A stretch of 64,000 nt of DNA from Pseudomonas bananamidigenes. Lineage in GTDB: Bacteria; Pseudomonadota; Gammaproteobacteria; Pseudomonadales; Pseudomonadaceae. Of the stretch, positions 36,744-45,447 are shown piece after piece. The position numbers and the translations under genes are program-made. The stretch's first letter is position 1; each line of letters starts with the position of its first letter. The notes beneath the pieces were generated by a model that worked only from the letters and a program-made list of their open reading frames with translations, ran no database searches and had not been told where the DNA came from. The stretch lies in the NCBI RefSeq assembly GCF_001679645.1, contig NZ_LRUN01000039.1, forward strand, positions 1 to 64,000, in the 5' to 3' direction.

Positions 36744-37020
36744 TCGTCGACTCCAATATTGAGAATAGAGCCGCCACTCGAATGAGTGCGGTTGCGCCAT
36801 TTTGACTTTGTTCCGGCTTCGACACCGGGCTGCTGACTTCGCTGCCGAAAAGAAGCGTATCGGTCAGGTGCTTATGGTGCCAAGCCCGGTTAATCGACGC
36901 TTGTTGTAGGAATCGAAGATCTTTCTCGAAGGTAGCATCTGTAGGAATTTCCTTTTTTTGCATGTTCTGCAGAGAGGAGGCCCCTGAGCCGCAATTTTTC
37001 CTATATTCATTCGAATCCAC
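36715..37020 (-). CDS. Orphan ORF overlapping the BRO-domain gene
   Basis: A 101-residue frame beginning with GTG (AAGG about nine bases upstream) and ending 29 bases inside the BRO gene. Composition is plausible for a protein (DATFEKDLRFLQQASINRAWHHKHLTDTL), with a hydrophobic end around ATALIRVAALFSIL. I recognise no family. If real, it would be translated upstream of and coupled to the BRO gene. Chance cannot be excluded. Confidence 0.35.
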   Translation of the reverse strand: MDSNEYRKNCGSGASSLQNMQKKEIPTDATFEKDLRFLQQASINRAWHHKHLTDTLLFGSEVSSPVSKPEQSQNGATALIRVAALFSILESTNAQSNSKFL

Positions 37021-37167
37021 GGAACGAACCTTAGGTTTTCTTCCCGACGATCCAACCTGTGGCAGCTGTTTATCGTCAGAGCAAAACGCTTTAAAGCACT
37101 GCGCTGTCGTCCTTTAAATCGGTCGGAGTAGTCCTACGATCAGCGGCGGTTGCAGATCCCGAAACCA

Positions 37168-37196
37168 AGTATTACGTTGGTGTGGCGAGTAATACT
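37168..37196. promoter_or_regulatory. Palindrome upstream of the AbrB/PIN toxin-antitoxin genes
   Basis: AGTATTAC (37168-37175) and GTAATACT (37189-37196) form a perfect 8-bp inverted repeat 14 bases before the antitoxin start. Position and symmetry fit autoregulation by the AbrB-type antitoxin. Confidence 0.6.
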
Positions 37197-37209
37197 CAAG
37201 GAGCATGAC

Positions 37210-37455
37210 ATGACGACAACCATGACGAGTAAGGGTCAAGTGACGATTCCCAAGCCAATCCGTGATGCCTTGCATCTCACGCCGGGCTCGGCGATTGAGT
37301 TCAGTGTCAATGAGCAGGGAGAGGTGGTGCTGCACAGTGCGAAGCCCGATGCAGGCAAAGCGAAAATTCCGGATCGATTTGATGCTGTTCGTGGCAAAGC
37401 CGATATCAAATGGCGGACCGATGATTTGATGGCGTTGCTTCGGGGTGATGATTAA
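37210..37455 (+). CDS. AbrB/MazE-type antitoxin
   Basis: An 81-residue protein with an N-terminal swapped-hairpin DNA-binding domain (MTSKGQVTIPKPIRDALHL...GSAIEF, residues about 5-33) and a C-terminal tail AKIPDRFDAVRGKADIKW expected to wrap the toxin. AAGGAG lies six bases before ATG. The stop overlaps the toxin start (ATGATTAATGG region), as usual for such pairs. Function as antitoxin is inferred from the adjacent PIN gene. Confidence 0.9.
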   Translation: MTTTMTSKGQVTIPKPIRDALHLTPGSAIEFSVNEQGEVVLHSAKPDAGKAKIPDRFDAVRGKADIKWRTDDLMALLRGDD

Positions 37456-37855
37456 TGGTGTTGGTTGATACCAATGTGTTGATTGATGTTTTGGAAGACG
37501 ACCCAGCTTGGGCTGACTGGTCTATCCAGCAACTTCGCGCTCAGTCTCTAATTCATGAGTTGGTCATTAACCCGATCGTCTATGCAGAGTTATCCCAGAC
37601 GTTTTCAACGTTTGAAGCTCTGGATGGGGTGGTTAATCAGCTCGGCTTAGTCATGCAGGAAATCCCTCGACCTGCGCTCTTTTAGCTGGTAAAGCGTTCG
37701 TTCGTTATCGAAAGGTCGGCGGAGGAAAACACAATGTGTTGGCGGATTTTTTCATTGGTGCTCATGCGGCTGTAAAAAAACTACCGTTGTTGACACGAGA
37801 CTCTAAGCGTTACCGCAATTATTTCCCCTCCGTCGAGTTGATTACACCTTCCTGA
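37455..37855 (+). pseudogene. PIN-domain toxin, frameshifted in this sequence
   Basis: A VapC-like ribonuclease gene. Frame 1 gives MVLVDTNVLIDVLEDDPAW (first catalytic Asp), AELSQTF (Glu) and stops at TAG within TTTTAG (37680-37685). Adding one T to the TTTT run restores a continuous frame with LADFFIGAHAA (Asp) and LLTRDSKRYRNYFPSVELI (Asp) to TGA at 37853-37855, 133 residues in all, the normal VapC size. All four acidic residues are present once corrected. A homopolymer miscall is the simplest explanation; a true inactivating mutation or slippage at TTTT is possible. Confidence 0.85.
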
Positions 37856-37892
37856 TTTTTAGGCGCGTTTTTAAGTATCTTGGATTCGTAAA

Positions 37893-37924
37893 TCGCCCCG
37901 GAAATATCTGAATTTCCGGGGCGA
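37893..37924. terminator. Hairpin between the toxin gene and the permease gene
   Basis: A 13-bp stem TCGCCCCGGAAAT / ATTTCCGGGGCGA with an ATCTGA loop sits between convergent genes. T-runs are poor on both sides, so it may be a bidirectional 3' end. Confidence 0.65.
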
Positions 37925-37930
37925 CTGTGT

Positions 37931-39415
37931 TTAGCGACTCACCTTCCAAGCATCCCCAGCCGGCGCCTTCCCATGGTCATACGGCTTGCCGATCCACATG
38001 TAAACCAGCCCCAGCCCAATCACGATCACCGTGCTCAGCACCATCGCGTAGTTGATGTACCACGCCGCATCCGGCGTGCGTGGCCAGGCCATGTTGATGA
38101 TTGCGCCGACGCCGTACACCAGCGCGCCGATGTTCACCGGCCAGCCCCAGGCGCCGAGGGTGAATTTGCCGCTGGGTTTCCAGCCCTTGCTGCGGGCGTA
38201 CAGGGCGGCGAGGACGATCATCTGGAATGCGAGGTAGATGCCGACGGCGGCGAAGCTGACGATGGTCGCTACGGCGTCTTGCAGGAAGAAGCCGAGGGCG
38301 ATGATCAGGCCGGGCAGGACGCCGGACACGAACAGCGCAGCAACCGGCACCTGGGTCGCAGGAGAAATCTTTTTCAGCAGTCGGCTACCGATGACCATTT
38401 CATCGCGGGCGTAGGAATACAGCAGACGACTCGCCGCCGCTTGCAGGCTGATGACGCAGGAGATGAAGGAAATCATCACCACGCCCATCACCACTTTCGA
38501 ACCGAACGGGCCGAAGGCGTTGTTGAGGATGGTGGTGACCGGGTCCTTGTCGGTGCCGTTGATCACCGCTTGCATGTCCGGCACGGCAAGGATCAGCGCC
38601 AGGCAGGCGAACATCGCCGCGATGCCGCCGATGTAGATGGTCATGCGCATGGCCACCGGGATTTTCCTGCTCGGGTTCGGGGTTTCTTCGGCGACGTCGC
38701 CGCAGGCCTCGAAGCCGTAGTAGAGGAACATCCCCGCCAGTGATGCGGTGAGGAACGCCGGCAAGTAAGAGCCGTCGACCCGGATGTCGAATGTGTTGAA
38801 CAACACGCTGATCGGCTGGTGACGCTCGAAAATCAGCAGGTACACGCCGACGATCACCGCGCCCACCAGTTCGCAGAGGAAGCCGAACATGGCAATGCGT
38901 GCCAGTGTTTGGGTGCCGCTGAGATTGACCAGCGTAGCGAACAATGTCAGCACCAGCGCAATGACGATGTTGGTGTTGTTGCTCGGTTCAAAACCCAGCA
39001 TGGCCGCGAGGTACGGGCCGGCGCCGACCGCCACGGCGGCGATGGTCACGCACAGGGCGATGGAGTAGATCCAGCCGACCATCCACGCCCATTTCTTGCC
39101 CACCAGACGCCGCGCCCAAGGGTAGACACCGCCGGAAATCGGGAACTGCGAAACCACTTCGCCGAAGACCAGGCACACCAGCAGCTGACCGCAACCGACC
39201 AGCAAGTAGGCCCAGAACATCGGTGGCCCGCCAGCGGCCAGGCACAGGCCGAACAGGGTATAAACCCCTACGACCGGTGACAGATAAGTGAAGCCCAACG
39301 CGAAGTTTTCCCACAGGCTCATGCTGCGGTTGAAGTTGGAGGTGTAGCCCAGTTGGCGCAGTTGTTCGGCATCGCTGTCGGCAACGGCGGCTGAGAGATC
39401 GGGTGATGCACTCAT
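37931..39415 (-). CDS. APC-superfamily amino-acid/polyamine permease
   Basis: A 494-residue transporter with about 12 helices. Family sequence near the N-terminus is SMSLWENFALGFTYLSPVVGVYTLFG, then VSQFPISGGVYPWARRLVGKKWAWMVGWIY; DVAEETPNPSRKIPVAM links helices 6-7 as in GABA and choline-type permeases. It lies downstream of the aldehyde dehydrogenase and the ydc-like transporter genes in the same direction, so a polyamine, GABA or related amine is a reasonable substrate. ATG has GGAGCAGACACAC upstream. A REP copy separates it from the upstream gene. Confidence 0.85.
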   Translation of the reverse strand: MSASPDLSAAVADSDAEQLRQLGYTSNFNRSMSLWENFALGFTYLSPVVGVYTLFGLCLAAGGPPMFWAYLLVGCGQLLVCLVFGEVVSQFPISGGVYPWARRLVGKKWAWMVGWIYSIALCVTIAAVAVGAGPYLAAMLGFEPSNNTNIVIALVLTLFATLVNLSGTQTLARIAMFGFLCELVGAVIVGVYLLIFERHQPISVLFNTFDIRVDGSYLPAFLTASLAGMFLYYGFEACGDVAEETPNPSRKIPVAMRMTIYIGGIAAMFACLALILAVPDMQAVINGTDKDPVTTILNNAFGPFGSKVVMGVVMISFISCVISLQAAASRLLYSYARDEMVIGSRLLKKISPATQVPVAALFVSGVLPGLIIALGFFLQDAVATIVSFAAVGIYLAFQMIVLAALYARSKGWKPSGKFTLGAWGWPVNIGALVYGVGAIINMAWPRTPDAAWYINYAMVLSTVIVIGLGLVYMWIGKPYDHGKAPAGDAWKVSR

Positions 39416-39563
39416 GTGTGTCTGCTCCGTGAAATCGGCAGATTTCGGATGGCCGAAACCGTGGCGGGGCTCGGTGAGCGCCGCCCGGATCGGTAGTTAT
39501 TGTCGGGTGTTTAATCCTGTTGGTGCGTATGGCCGGTTTCTGCCTTGAAGCCGGAGTTGACAC

Positions 39564-39604
39564 CTTCGCGAGCAGGCTCGCTCCCACGGGAACTGTGGGA
39601 GGGC
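39564..39604. repeat. Single REP element
   Basis: TTCGCGAGCAGGCTCGCTCCCAC followed by GGGAACTGTGGGAG, between the permease gene and the aldehyde dehydrogenase gene. It is a lone REP rather than a 90-bp pair. Confidence 0.85.
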
Positions 39605-39614
39605 CGTCAGTGTG

Positions 39615-41039
39615 TCAGTGCTTGAACATCACATGTCGAACCGTGGTGTAGTCCTCCAGCCCGTACATGGACATGTCCTTGCCGTAGCCGGACAGTTTCT
39701 GACCGCCGTGGGGCATTTCGCTGACGAGCATGAAGTGGGTATTCACCCAGGTGCAGCCGTACTGCAAGCGCGCGGACAGACGATGGGCGCGTCCGACATC
39801 CGAAGTCCACACCGAGGACGCCAGGCCGTAGTCCGAATCGTTGGCCCATGCCAGCGCCTGGGCTTCATCGGTGAACCTGGTCACCGACACCACCGGCCCG
39901 AACACTTCGCGGCGGACGATTTCGTCGTCCTGTTGCGCGTCGGCCAGCACGGTCGGTTCGAAGAAGAAACCTTTGCCTTCGACAGCCTTGCCGCCGGTGA
40001 TCAAACGGATGTGCGGTTGCGCCACGGCGCGCTCGACAAACCCGGCCACGCGGTCGCGATGCTGGGCGGTGATCAGCGGCCCCAGTTCGGTCGACGGATC
40101 ATCCTGCAAGCCGTACTTGATGCTGCTGACCGCCGCGCCAAGCTTCTCGACGAACTTGTCGTAGATGCCTTGCTGGGCGTAGATCCGGCACGCGGCGGTG
40201 CAATCCTGGCCGGCGTTGTAGAAGCCGAAAGTGCGAATGCCTTCGACCGCCGCATCGATGTCGGCGTCGTCGAAGATGATCACCGGGGCCTTGCCGCCCA
40301 GTTCCATGTGCATGCGTTTGATGCTGTCGGCGGTGCCGGAAATGATGTTCGAGCCGGTGGCGATGGAACCGGTCAGCGACACCATGCGCACTTTCGGATG
40401 GGTCACCAGCGGACTGCCCACGCTCGGCCCACGTCCGAACACCAGATTGAGTACACCAGCCGGGAAAATATCCGACGCCAGTTCGGCCAGACGCAACGCG
40501 GTCAGCGGCGTTTGTTCCGACGGTTTGAGCACCACGGTATTACCGGCGGCGAGGGCCGGGGCGATTTTCCAGGCGACCATCATCAGCGGGTAGTTCCACG
40601 GTGCGATGGAAGCGATCACGCCTACCGGGTCGCGGCGGATCATCGAGGTGTGGCCGGGCAGGTATTCGCCGCCGGCCGAACCGCTCATGCAACGGCTGGC
40701 GCCGGCGAAGAAGCGGAACACGTCGGCAATCGCCGGGATCTCGTCGTTCAGCGCGGCGCTGTAGGGTTTGCCGCAGTTGTCCGATTCCAGTTTCGCCAGT
40801 TCTTCGCCATGGGCTTCGATGGCGTCGGCGAGTTTGAGCAGCAGCAGCGAACGGTCTTTCGGCGTGGTCTGAGACCATTCGGCGAAGGCGCTGTCGGCGG
40901 CGCGCACGGCGGCATCGACCTGGGCTTCGGTGGCTTCGTTGATTTCCACCAGCACTTCGCCGCGTGCCGGGTTGAGTACCGGTTGCGCCGGGCCTTCGCC
41001 GTTGACCAGTTGGCCGTTGATCAAGAGTTTGGTTTGCAT
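39615..41039 (-). CDS. Aldehyde dehydrogenase, gamma-aminobutyraldehyde type (YdcW/PatD-like)
   Basis: 474-residue NAD-dependent dehydrogenase. Rossmann/active-site features: [21 protein letters not shown] (about 150-170), [10 protein letters not shown] with the general-base Glu, and catalytic Cys in [11 protein letters not shown]. The latter segment and overall length match enzymes that oxidise 4-aminobutanal to GABA. Its place after the ydcSTUV-like transporter equals ydcW in E. coli as I recall. A 90-bp REP pair separates it from the permease gene, which may affect co-expression. A second paralogue begins the cluster. Confidence 0.88.
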   Translation of the reverse strand: MQTKLLINGQLVNGEGPAQPVLNPARGEVLVEINEATEAQVDAAVRAADSAFAEWSQTTPKDRSLLLLKLADAIEAHGEELAKLESDNCGKPYSAALNDEIPAIADVFRFFAGASRCMSGSAGGEYLPGHTSMIRRDPVGVIASIAPWNYPLMMVAWKIAPALAAGNTVVLKPSEQTPLTALRLAELASDIFPAGVLNLVFGRGPSVGSPLVTHPKVRMVSLTGSIATGSNIISGTADSIKRMHMELGGKAPVIIFDDADIDAAVEGIRTFGFYNAGQDCTAACRIYAQQGIYDKFVEKLGAAVSSIKYGLQDDPSTELGPLITAQHRDRVAGFVERAVAQPHIRLITGGKAVEGKGFFFEPTVLADAQQDDEIVRREVFGPVVSVTRFTDEAQALAWANDSDYGLASSVWTSDVGRAHRLSARLQYGCTWVNTHFMLVSEMPHGGQKLSGYGKDMSMYGLEDYTTVRHVMFKH

Positions 41040-41092
41040 GGGGTAGTCCTCTTTGAAGCAATTGTTATTTTTCTGAAGAAACCGGGTTTCAT

Positions 41093-41182
41093 TGTGGGAG
41101 CGAGCCTGCTCGCGAAAGCGCCAGGTCAGTCGACATCAATATTGGCTGTGCCGGCTCCTTCGCGAGCAGGCTCGCTCCCACA
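41093..41182. repeat. 90-bp REP pair inside the polyamine cluster
   Basis: TGTGGGAGCGAGCCTGCTCG and its complement at the far end, separated by about 44 bases of unrelated sequence. It lies between the dehydrogenase start and the permease stop. Confidence 0.92.
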
Positions 41183-41210
41183 TTTCGTTCCGGTTTCTTC
41201 GGTTATTCGG

Positions 41211-42035
41211 TTACTTCCCGCCACTGCCCGCCACGCTCTCGCCACCCCGGGTCAGGTAGTAGGCACCGAGGATCGGCAGCATGGTCACCAGCATCACGAG
41301 CATCGCCACGACGTTGGTCACCGGCACATCCCGTGGGCGGCTCAACTGGTTGAGCAACCACAGCGGCAAGGTGCGTTCGTGGCCGGCGGTGAAGGTGGTG
41401 ACGATGATTTCGTCGAACGACAGCGCGAACGCCAGCATGCCGCCGGCGAGCAACGCCGAGCCGAGGTTCGGCAGGATGATGTAGCGGAAGGTCTGCCAGC
41501 CGTCGGCGCCGAGATCCATCGATGCTTCGATCAAACTGTGTGAGGTGCGGCGCAAACGGGCGATGACATTGTTGTAGACGATCACCACGCAGAAGGTCGC
41601 GTGGCCGACGATGATGGTGAACATCCCCGGCTCGATGCCCAGTGTCTTGAAGGTGGCCAGCAGCGCGATCCCGGTGATGATCCCCGGCAGTGCAATCGGC
41701 AGGATCAGCATCAGCGAAATGCCCTGTTTGCCGAAGAAGTCCCGGCGGTACAACGCCGCCGAAGCCAGTGTGCCGAGCACCATGGCGATCAGCGTGGCAA
41801 TGGCTGCGATCTGCAACGACAGTTTGATTGCTTCCAGCACGTCCGGCCGGGAAAACGCCACGCTGAACCAGTGCAGGGTGAAGCCTTTCGGTGGAAAGCT
41901 GAACGCGGCGTCTTCGGTGTTGAAGGCGTAGAGGAAGATGATCAGGATCGGGAAGTGCAGAAACACCAACCCGCCCCAGGCTGCGATTTTCAGGCCTAGA
42001 GAGGCATGCCCTTGTGATGAAGAGTCAGAGTGCAT
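41211..42035 (-). CDS. ABC transporter permease (YdcV/PotC-type)
   Basis: A 274-residue permease with six helices. The EAA loop is visible as [26 protein letters not shown], which contacts the ATPase. Signature [14 protein letters not shown] near the N-terminus. Overlaps the other permease gene by 11 bases, showing tight coupling. With its partner it forms the channel of a putrescine/spermidine-type importer. Confidence 0.93.
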   Translation of the reverse strand: MHSDSSSQGHASLGLKIAAWGGLVFLHFPILIIFLYAFNTEDAAFSFPPKGFTLHWFSVAFSRPDVLEAIKLSLQIAAIATLIAMVLGTLASAALYRRDFFGKQGISLMLILPIALPGIITGIALLATFKTLGIEPGMFTIIVGHATFCVVIVYNNVIARLRRTSHSLIEASMDLGADGWQTFRYIILPNLGSALLAGGMLAFALSFDEIIVTTFTAGHERTLPLWLLNQLSRPRDVPVTNVVAMLVMLVTMLPILGAYYLTRGGESVAGSGGK

Positions 42036-42960
42036 CGAAGGCCCCCAGACGTTTGACGATGGACAGGTAGATGGCGATCAGCACGATCGGCACCAGCGTG
42101 AACGCCGCAGCCATCGGCATGTTGCCGATCGCGCCTTGCTGGGCGTAGACCATGCTGCCGACGAAGTAGCCTGGCGGGCCCACCAGTTGCGGCACGATGA
42201 AGTCGCCCAGGGTCAGCGAGAACGTGAAGATCGAACCGGCGGCAATCCCCGGCACCGACAGCGGCAGAATCACCTGCATGAAAGTCTGGCGCGGTGTGGC
42301 CCCGAGGTCGGCGGAGGCTTGCAGCAAGGACGGCGGCAGGCGTTCCAGCGAGGCCTGGATCGGCAGGATCATGAACGGCAGCCAGATGTAGACGAACACC
42401 ATGAACCGCCCCAGGTGCGAGGTCGACAAGGTACTGCCGCCGACCCCGGGAATCCCCAGAATGAACTGCAGAACCGGCTCCAGCCCCAGGTGCTGCACGA
42501 ACCACTGCGCCACACCGCCCTTGGCCAGCAGCAATGTCCAGGCATAGGCCTTGACGATGTAACTGGCCCACATCGGCATCATCACCGCGATATAGAAAAA
42601 CGCCTTGGTCTTGCCCGTGGTGTAGCGCGCCATGTAATAGGCGATCGGGAACGCGACGATGGCGCTGGCGATCGACACCACGACGGCCATGCTCAGCGTG
42701 CGCAGGATGATGTCGAAGTTCGATGGCTGGAACAGTGCGGCGAAGTTGGCCAGGGTCAGGTCGGGCGTGACCGCCATGGTGAAGTCGTCGAAGGTGTAGA
42801 AACCTTGCCACAGCAGCACCAGCAGAGAACCGAGATAGATTGCGCCGAACCACAGCAGCGGCGGCACCAGCAGCATCGACAGATACAAATTCGGTTTGCG
42901 ATAGAGCAGGTTGGAAAACCTGCGCAACGGCGGCGATTGAGGGAGGGCGAGGGCGGTCAT
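42025..42960 (-). CDS. ABC transporter permease (YdcU/PotB-type)
   Basis: A 311-residue permease. Six helices; EAA-type loop [25 protein letters not shown]. The first helix is preceded by about 40 cytoplasmic residues. ATG at 42960 lies one base from the end of the ATPase gene stop. It pairs with the downstream permease, whose start overlaps its stop region. Substrate inference as for the operon. Confidence 0.93.
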   Translation of the reverse strand: MTALALPQSPPLRRFSNLLYRKPNLYLSMLLVPPLLWFGAIYLGSLLVLLWQGFYTFDDFTMAVTPDLTLANFAALFQPSNFDIILRTLSMAVVVSIASAIVAFPIAYYMARYTTGKTKAFFYIAVMMPMWASYIVKAYAWTLLLAKGGVAQWFVQHLGLEPVLQFILGIPGVGGSTLSTSHLGRFMVFVYIWLPFMILPIQASLERLPPSLLQASADLGATPRQTFMQVILPLSVPGIAAGSIFTFSLTLGDFIVPQLVGPPGYFVGSMVYAQQGAIGNMPMAAAFTLVPIVLIAIYLSIVKRLGAFDAL

Positions 42961-42961
42961 G

Positions 42962-43999
42962 TCACACCCCGCTCGCAGCGGTGTCGTGCAGCGCAATCAT
43001 CGCTTCCCGCGCCCAGCGTACGCTGATGCGCTGACCGGTCTGGTGCTGCGCGCTGTTGTCGCCCCACTGATTGTTGGCCTGGCTGACGCTCAGGGTCTGG
43101 CCGTTATCCAGTTTCAATTCATAGCGCGTGGCGCTGCCTTGGTACTGAATGTCGTGGAGCAGGCCGCTGACTTCGATTTCATGGCTGGCCAACGGGCCTT
43201 CGGCGAAGCGCACGTGTTCCGGGCGGATCGAAAACGGCTGCGGATGGCCGCTGAGCTGGCGCGCCAGATCGCCGCGAATCACGTTCGAGGTGCCGACGAA
43301 TTCGGCGACAAACGTCGTGCCGGGTTTCATGTACAGATTGCGCGGGGTGTCGACCTGCTCGATGCGGCCCTTGTTGAATACGGCCACACGGTCGGACATC
43401 GACAGCGCTTCAGTCTGGTCGTGTGTGACGAAGATGAAAGTGATGCCGAGCTGGCGCTGCAGCTTCTTCAGTTCGCTCTGCATCTGTTCGCGCAGCTTCA
43501 AATCGAGGGCGCCCAACGGTTCGTCGAGCAGCAGCACCCGAGGGCGATTGACCAGCGCACGGGCGAGAGCGACACGCTGGCGTTGACCGCCGGACAACTG
43601 CACCGGTTTGCGGGCGCCGTAGCCGCCGAGGGCGACCATGTCCAGCGCTTCTTCGGCGCGCTTGTGGCGCTCGGTCTTGCTTACACCTTTGACTTTCAAA
43701 CCGTAGGCGACGTTGTCCAGCACGTTCATGTGCGGGAACAGCGCGTAATCCTGAAACACCGTGTTGACGTCGCGCTGATAGGGCGGCAGACCGGCAGCTT
43801 CAGCGCCGTGAATGCGGATCGAACCCGCGCTCGGTTGCTCGAACCCGGCGATCAGGCGCAGGCAGGTGGTCTTGCCCGAGCCGGAAGGGCCGAGCATGGA
43901 AAAGAACTCGCCGTCCTGGATATCGATGGAAACCCGGTCAACGGCTTTCACCTCGCCGAACTGCCGGGAAACGTTGGTGAACTGGACTGCAAGCGTCAT
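42962..43999 (-). CDS. ABC transporter ATP-binding protein (YdcT/PotA-type)
   Basis: A 345-residue importer ATPase. Walker A is GPSGSGKTT (about 34-42), the signature LSGGQRQRVALARAL (about 133-147), Walker B RVLLLDEPLGALD, and the His loop FVTHDQTEAL. A C-terminal TOBE domain occupies about 280-345. The ATG at 43999 has GGAG upstream; an in-frame TTG five codons earlier is less likely. A REP pair separates it from the binding-protein gene, while the permease gene follows immediately. Confidence 0.95.
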   Translation of the reverse strand: MTLAVQFTNVSRQFGEVKAVDRVSIDIQDGEFFSMLGPSGSGKTTCLRLIAGFEQPSAGSIRIHGAEAAGLPPYQRDVNTVFQDYALFPHMNVLDNVAYGLKVKGVSKTERHKRAEEALDMVALGGYGARKPVQLSGGQRQRVALARALVNRPRVLLLDEPLGALDLKLREQMQSELKKLQRQLGITFIFVTHDQTEALSMSDRVAVFNKGRIEQVDTPRNLYMKPGTTFVAEFVGTSNVIRGDLARQLSGHPQPFSIRPEHVRFAEGPLASHEIEVSGLLHDIQYQGSATRYELKLDNGQTLSVSQANNQWGDNSAQHQTGQRISVRWAREAMIALHDTAASGV

Positions 44000-44112
44000 G
44001 GTGCGGTGCTCCAAAAAGGCGAGGGCCGTCGCAGCGGCCCTGCCTGGACTTCTGAAAAACGAACAACGGTTATCTGTTGCCAGGTGAGATCGCGGTATTG
44101 GCGGTGACCGGG

Positions 44113-44202
44113 TGTGGGAGCGAGCTTGCTCGCGAAGACGGTGGGTCAGTCACCTGCAATGTTGGATGTGATACCCACTTCGCGAGCAAGCTCGCTCCCA
44201 CA
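44113..44202. repeat. 90-bp REP pair, 'agcttgct' variant
   Basis: TGTGGGAGCGAGCTTGCTCG and the matching CGCGAGCAAGCTCGCTCCCA arm. Both arms carry the same compensating C-to-T / G-to-A change relative to most pairs in the window. It lies between ATPase and binding-protein genes. Confidence 0.92.
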
Positions 44203-44213
44203 GGAACGATCGA

Positions 44214-45365
44214 TTACCTGCCACCCATGATCGCAATGTAGTCCTGCGTCCACCGGCTATAGGGCACAAACTTCCCGCCCTCGGCCTGCGGGGTTTTCCA
44301 GAAGGCGATCTTGTCGAACTGATCGAACCCGTTGGTCTTGCAGCCTTCAGCCCCGAGCAGTTCACTGCCCTGACACGCCGCCGGAACCGCCGGCAACGAA
44401 CCGAACCAGGCCGCCACATCGCCCTGGACTTTCGGTTGCAGCGACCAGTCCATCCACTTGTACGCGCAGTTCGGGTGTTTGGCTTCGGCGTGCAGCATCG
44501 TGGTGTCGGCCCAACCGGTGGCGCCTTCTTTCGGCACGGTCGAAGCGATCGGCTGCTTGTCGGTGATCAGGCCGTTGACCTGATACGGCCAGGCGCTGGA
44601 CGCGACCACGCCTTCGTTCTTGAAGTCGCTCATCTGCACCGTGGTGTCGTGCCAGTAGCGGTGAATCAATTTCTGCTGGGCGCGCAGCAACTCCAGAACG
44701 GCCTTGTACTGCTCTTCGGTAAGCTGATACGGATCCTTGATCCCCAGCTCAGGCTTGGTGGATTTCAGGTACAGCGCCGCGTCGGCAATGTAGATCGGGC
44801 CATCGTAGGCCTGCACGCGACCCTTGTTCGGCTTGCCGTCGGGCAGGTTCTGATCTTCGAATACCACGCTCCAGCTGGTCGGCGCGGTCTTGAACACGTT
44901 GGTGTTGTACATCAACACGTTCGGGCCCCACTGGTACGGGGTGCCGTAGGTCTGTTTGTTGACCACGTACCACGGCGCGTCTTTCAGGCGCGGGTCGAGG
45001 GATTTCCAGTTCGGGATCAACGCGGTGTTGATCGGTTGCACCCGCTTGCCGACGATCAACCGCAGCGAGGCATCGCCCGACGCGGTCACCAGGTCGTAAC
45101 CGCCCTTGGCCATCAGGCTGACCATTTCGTCAGAGGTGGCGGCGGTTTTCACGTTGACCTTGCAGCCGGTTTCCTTCTCGAAACCGGTCACCCAGTCGTA
45201 AGCCTTGTCGCTTTCACCGCGTTCGATGTAGCCGGGCCAGGCGACGATATCCAGCTGGCCTTCGCCGGCACCGACTGCCTTCAGCGGATCCGCCGCCTGA
45301 ACGCCGGCGCTGGCCAGCAGGGCCGTGGTGATTGCACTGAGCAGTGCGGTCTTGTGCACGAACAT
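44214..45365 (-). CDS. ABC transporter substrate-binding protein (YdcS/PotD-like)
   Basis: A 383-residue periplasmic protein. Signal peptide 1-24 (LLSAITTALLASAGVQA). The PotD/YdcS type II fold follows: LDIVAWPGYIERGESDKAYDW near the N-terminus, GYDLVTASGDASLRLI and NAWPYQVNGLITDKQP-like ligand loops; the C-terminus has SRWTQDYIAIMGGR. Two cysteines near the end may form a disulfide. The ligand is likely a polyamine or related cation by operon logic. Ends 12 bases from the REP pair. Confidence 0.93.
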   Translation of the reverse strand: MFVHKTALLSAITTALLASAGVQAADPLKAVGAGEGQLDIVAWPGYIERGESDKAYDWVTGFEKETGCKVNVKTAATSDEMVSLMAKGGYDLVTASGDASLRLIVGKRVQPINTALIPNWKSLDPRLKDAPWYVVNKQTYGTPYQWGPNVLMYNTNVFKTAPTSWSVVFEDQNLPDGKPNKGRVQAYDGPIYIADAALYLKSTKPELGIKDPYQLTEEQYKAVLELLRAQQKLIHRYWHDTTVQMSDFKNEGVVASSAWPYQVNGLITDKQPIASTVPKEGATGWADTTMLHAEAKHPNCAYKWMDWSLQPKVQGDVAAWFGSLPAVPAACQGSELLGAEGCKTNGFDQFDKIAFWKTPQAEGGKFVPYSRWTQDYIAIMGGR

Positions 45366-45447
45366 GATGAACCCTCTTCTTTAAATTATGGTCGGGGCAG
45401 TTGTGAACGCGGTGGAGCATGCCGTCAGCGGCTTGTTATTAGCGTAG

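Noticed and set aside
37114..37335. Minus-strand 73-codon frame opposite the antitoxin
   Set aside because: Overlaps a well-supported AbrB antitoxin with a good ribosome site on the other strand.
37680..37685. Programmed -1 frameshift in the PIN toxin gene
   Set aside because: A TTTT run alone is a weak slippery site, there is no stimulatory stem seen, and PIN toxins are not known to use this. A miscalled base is simpler.
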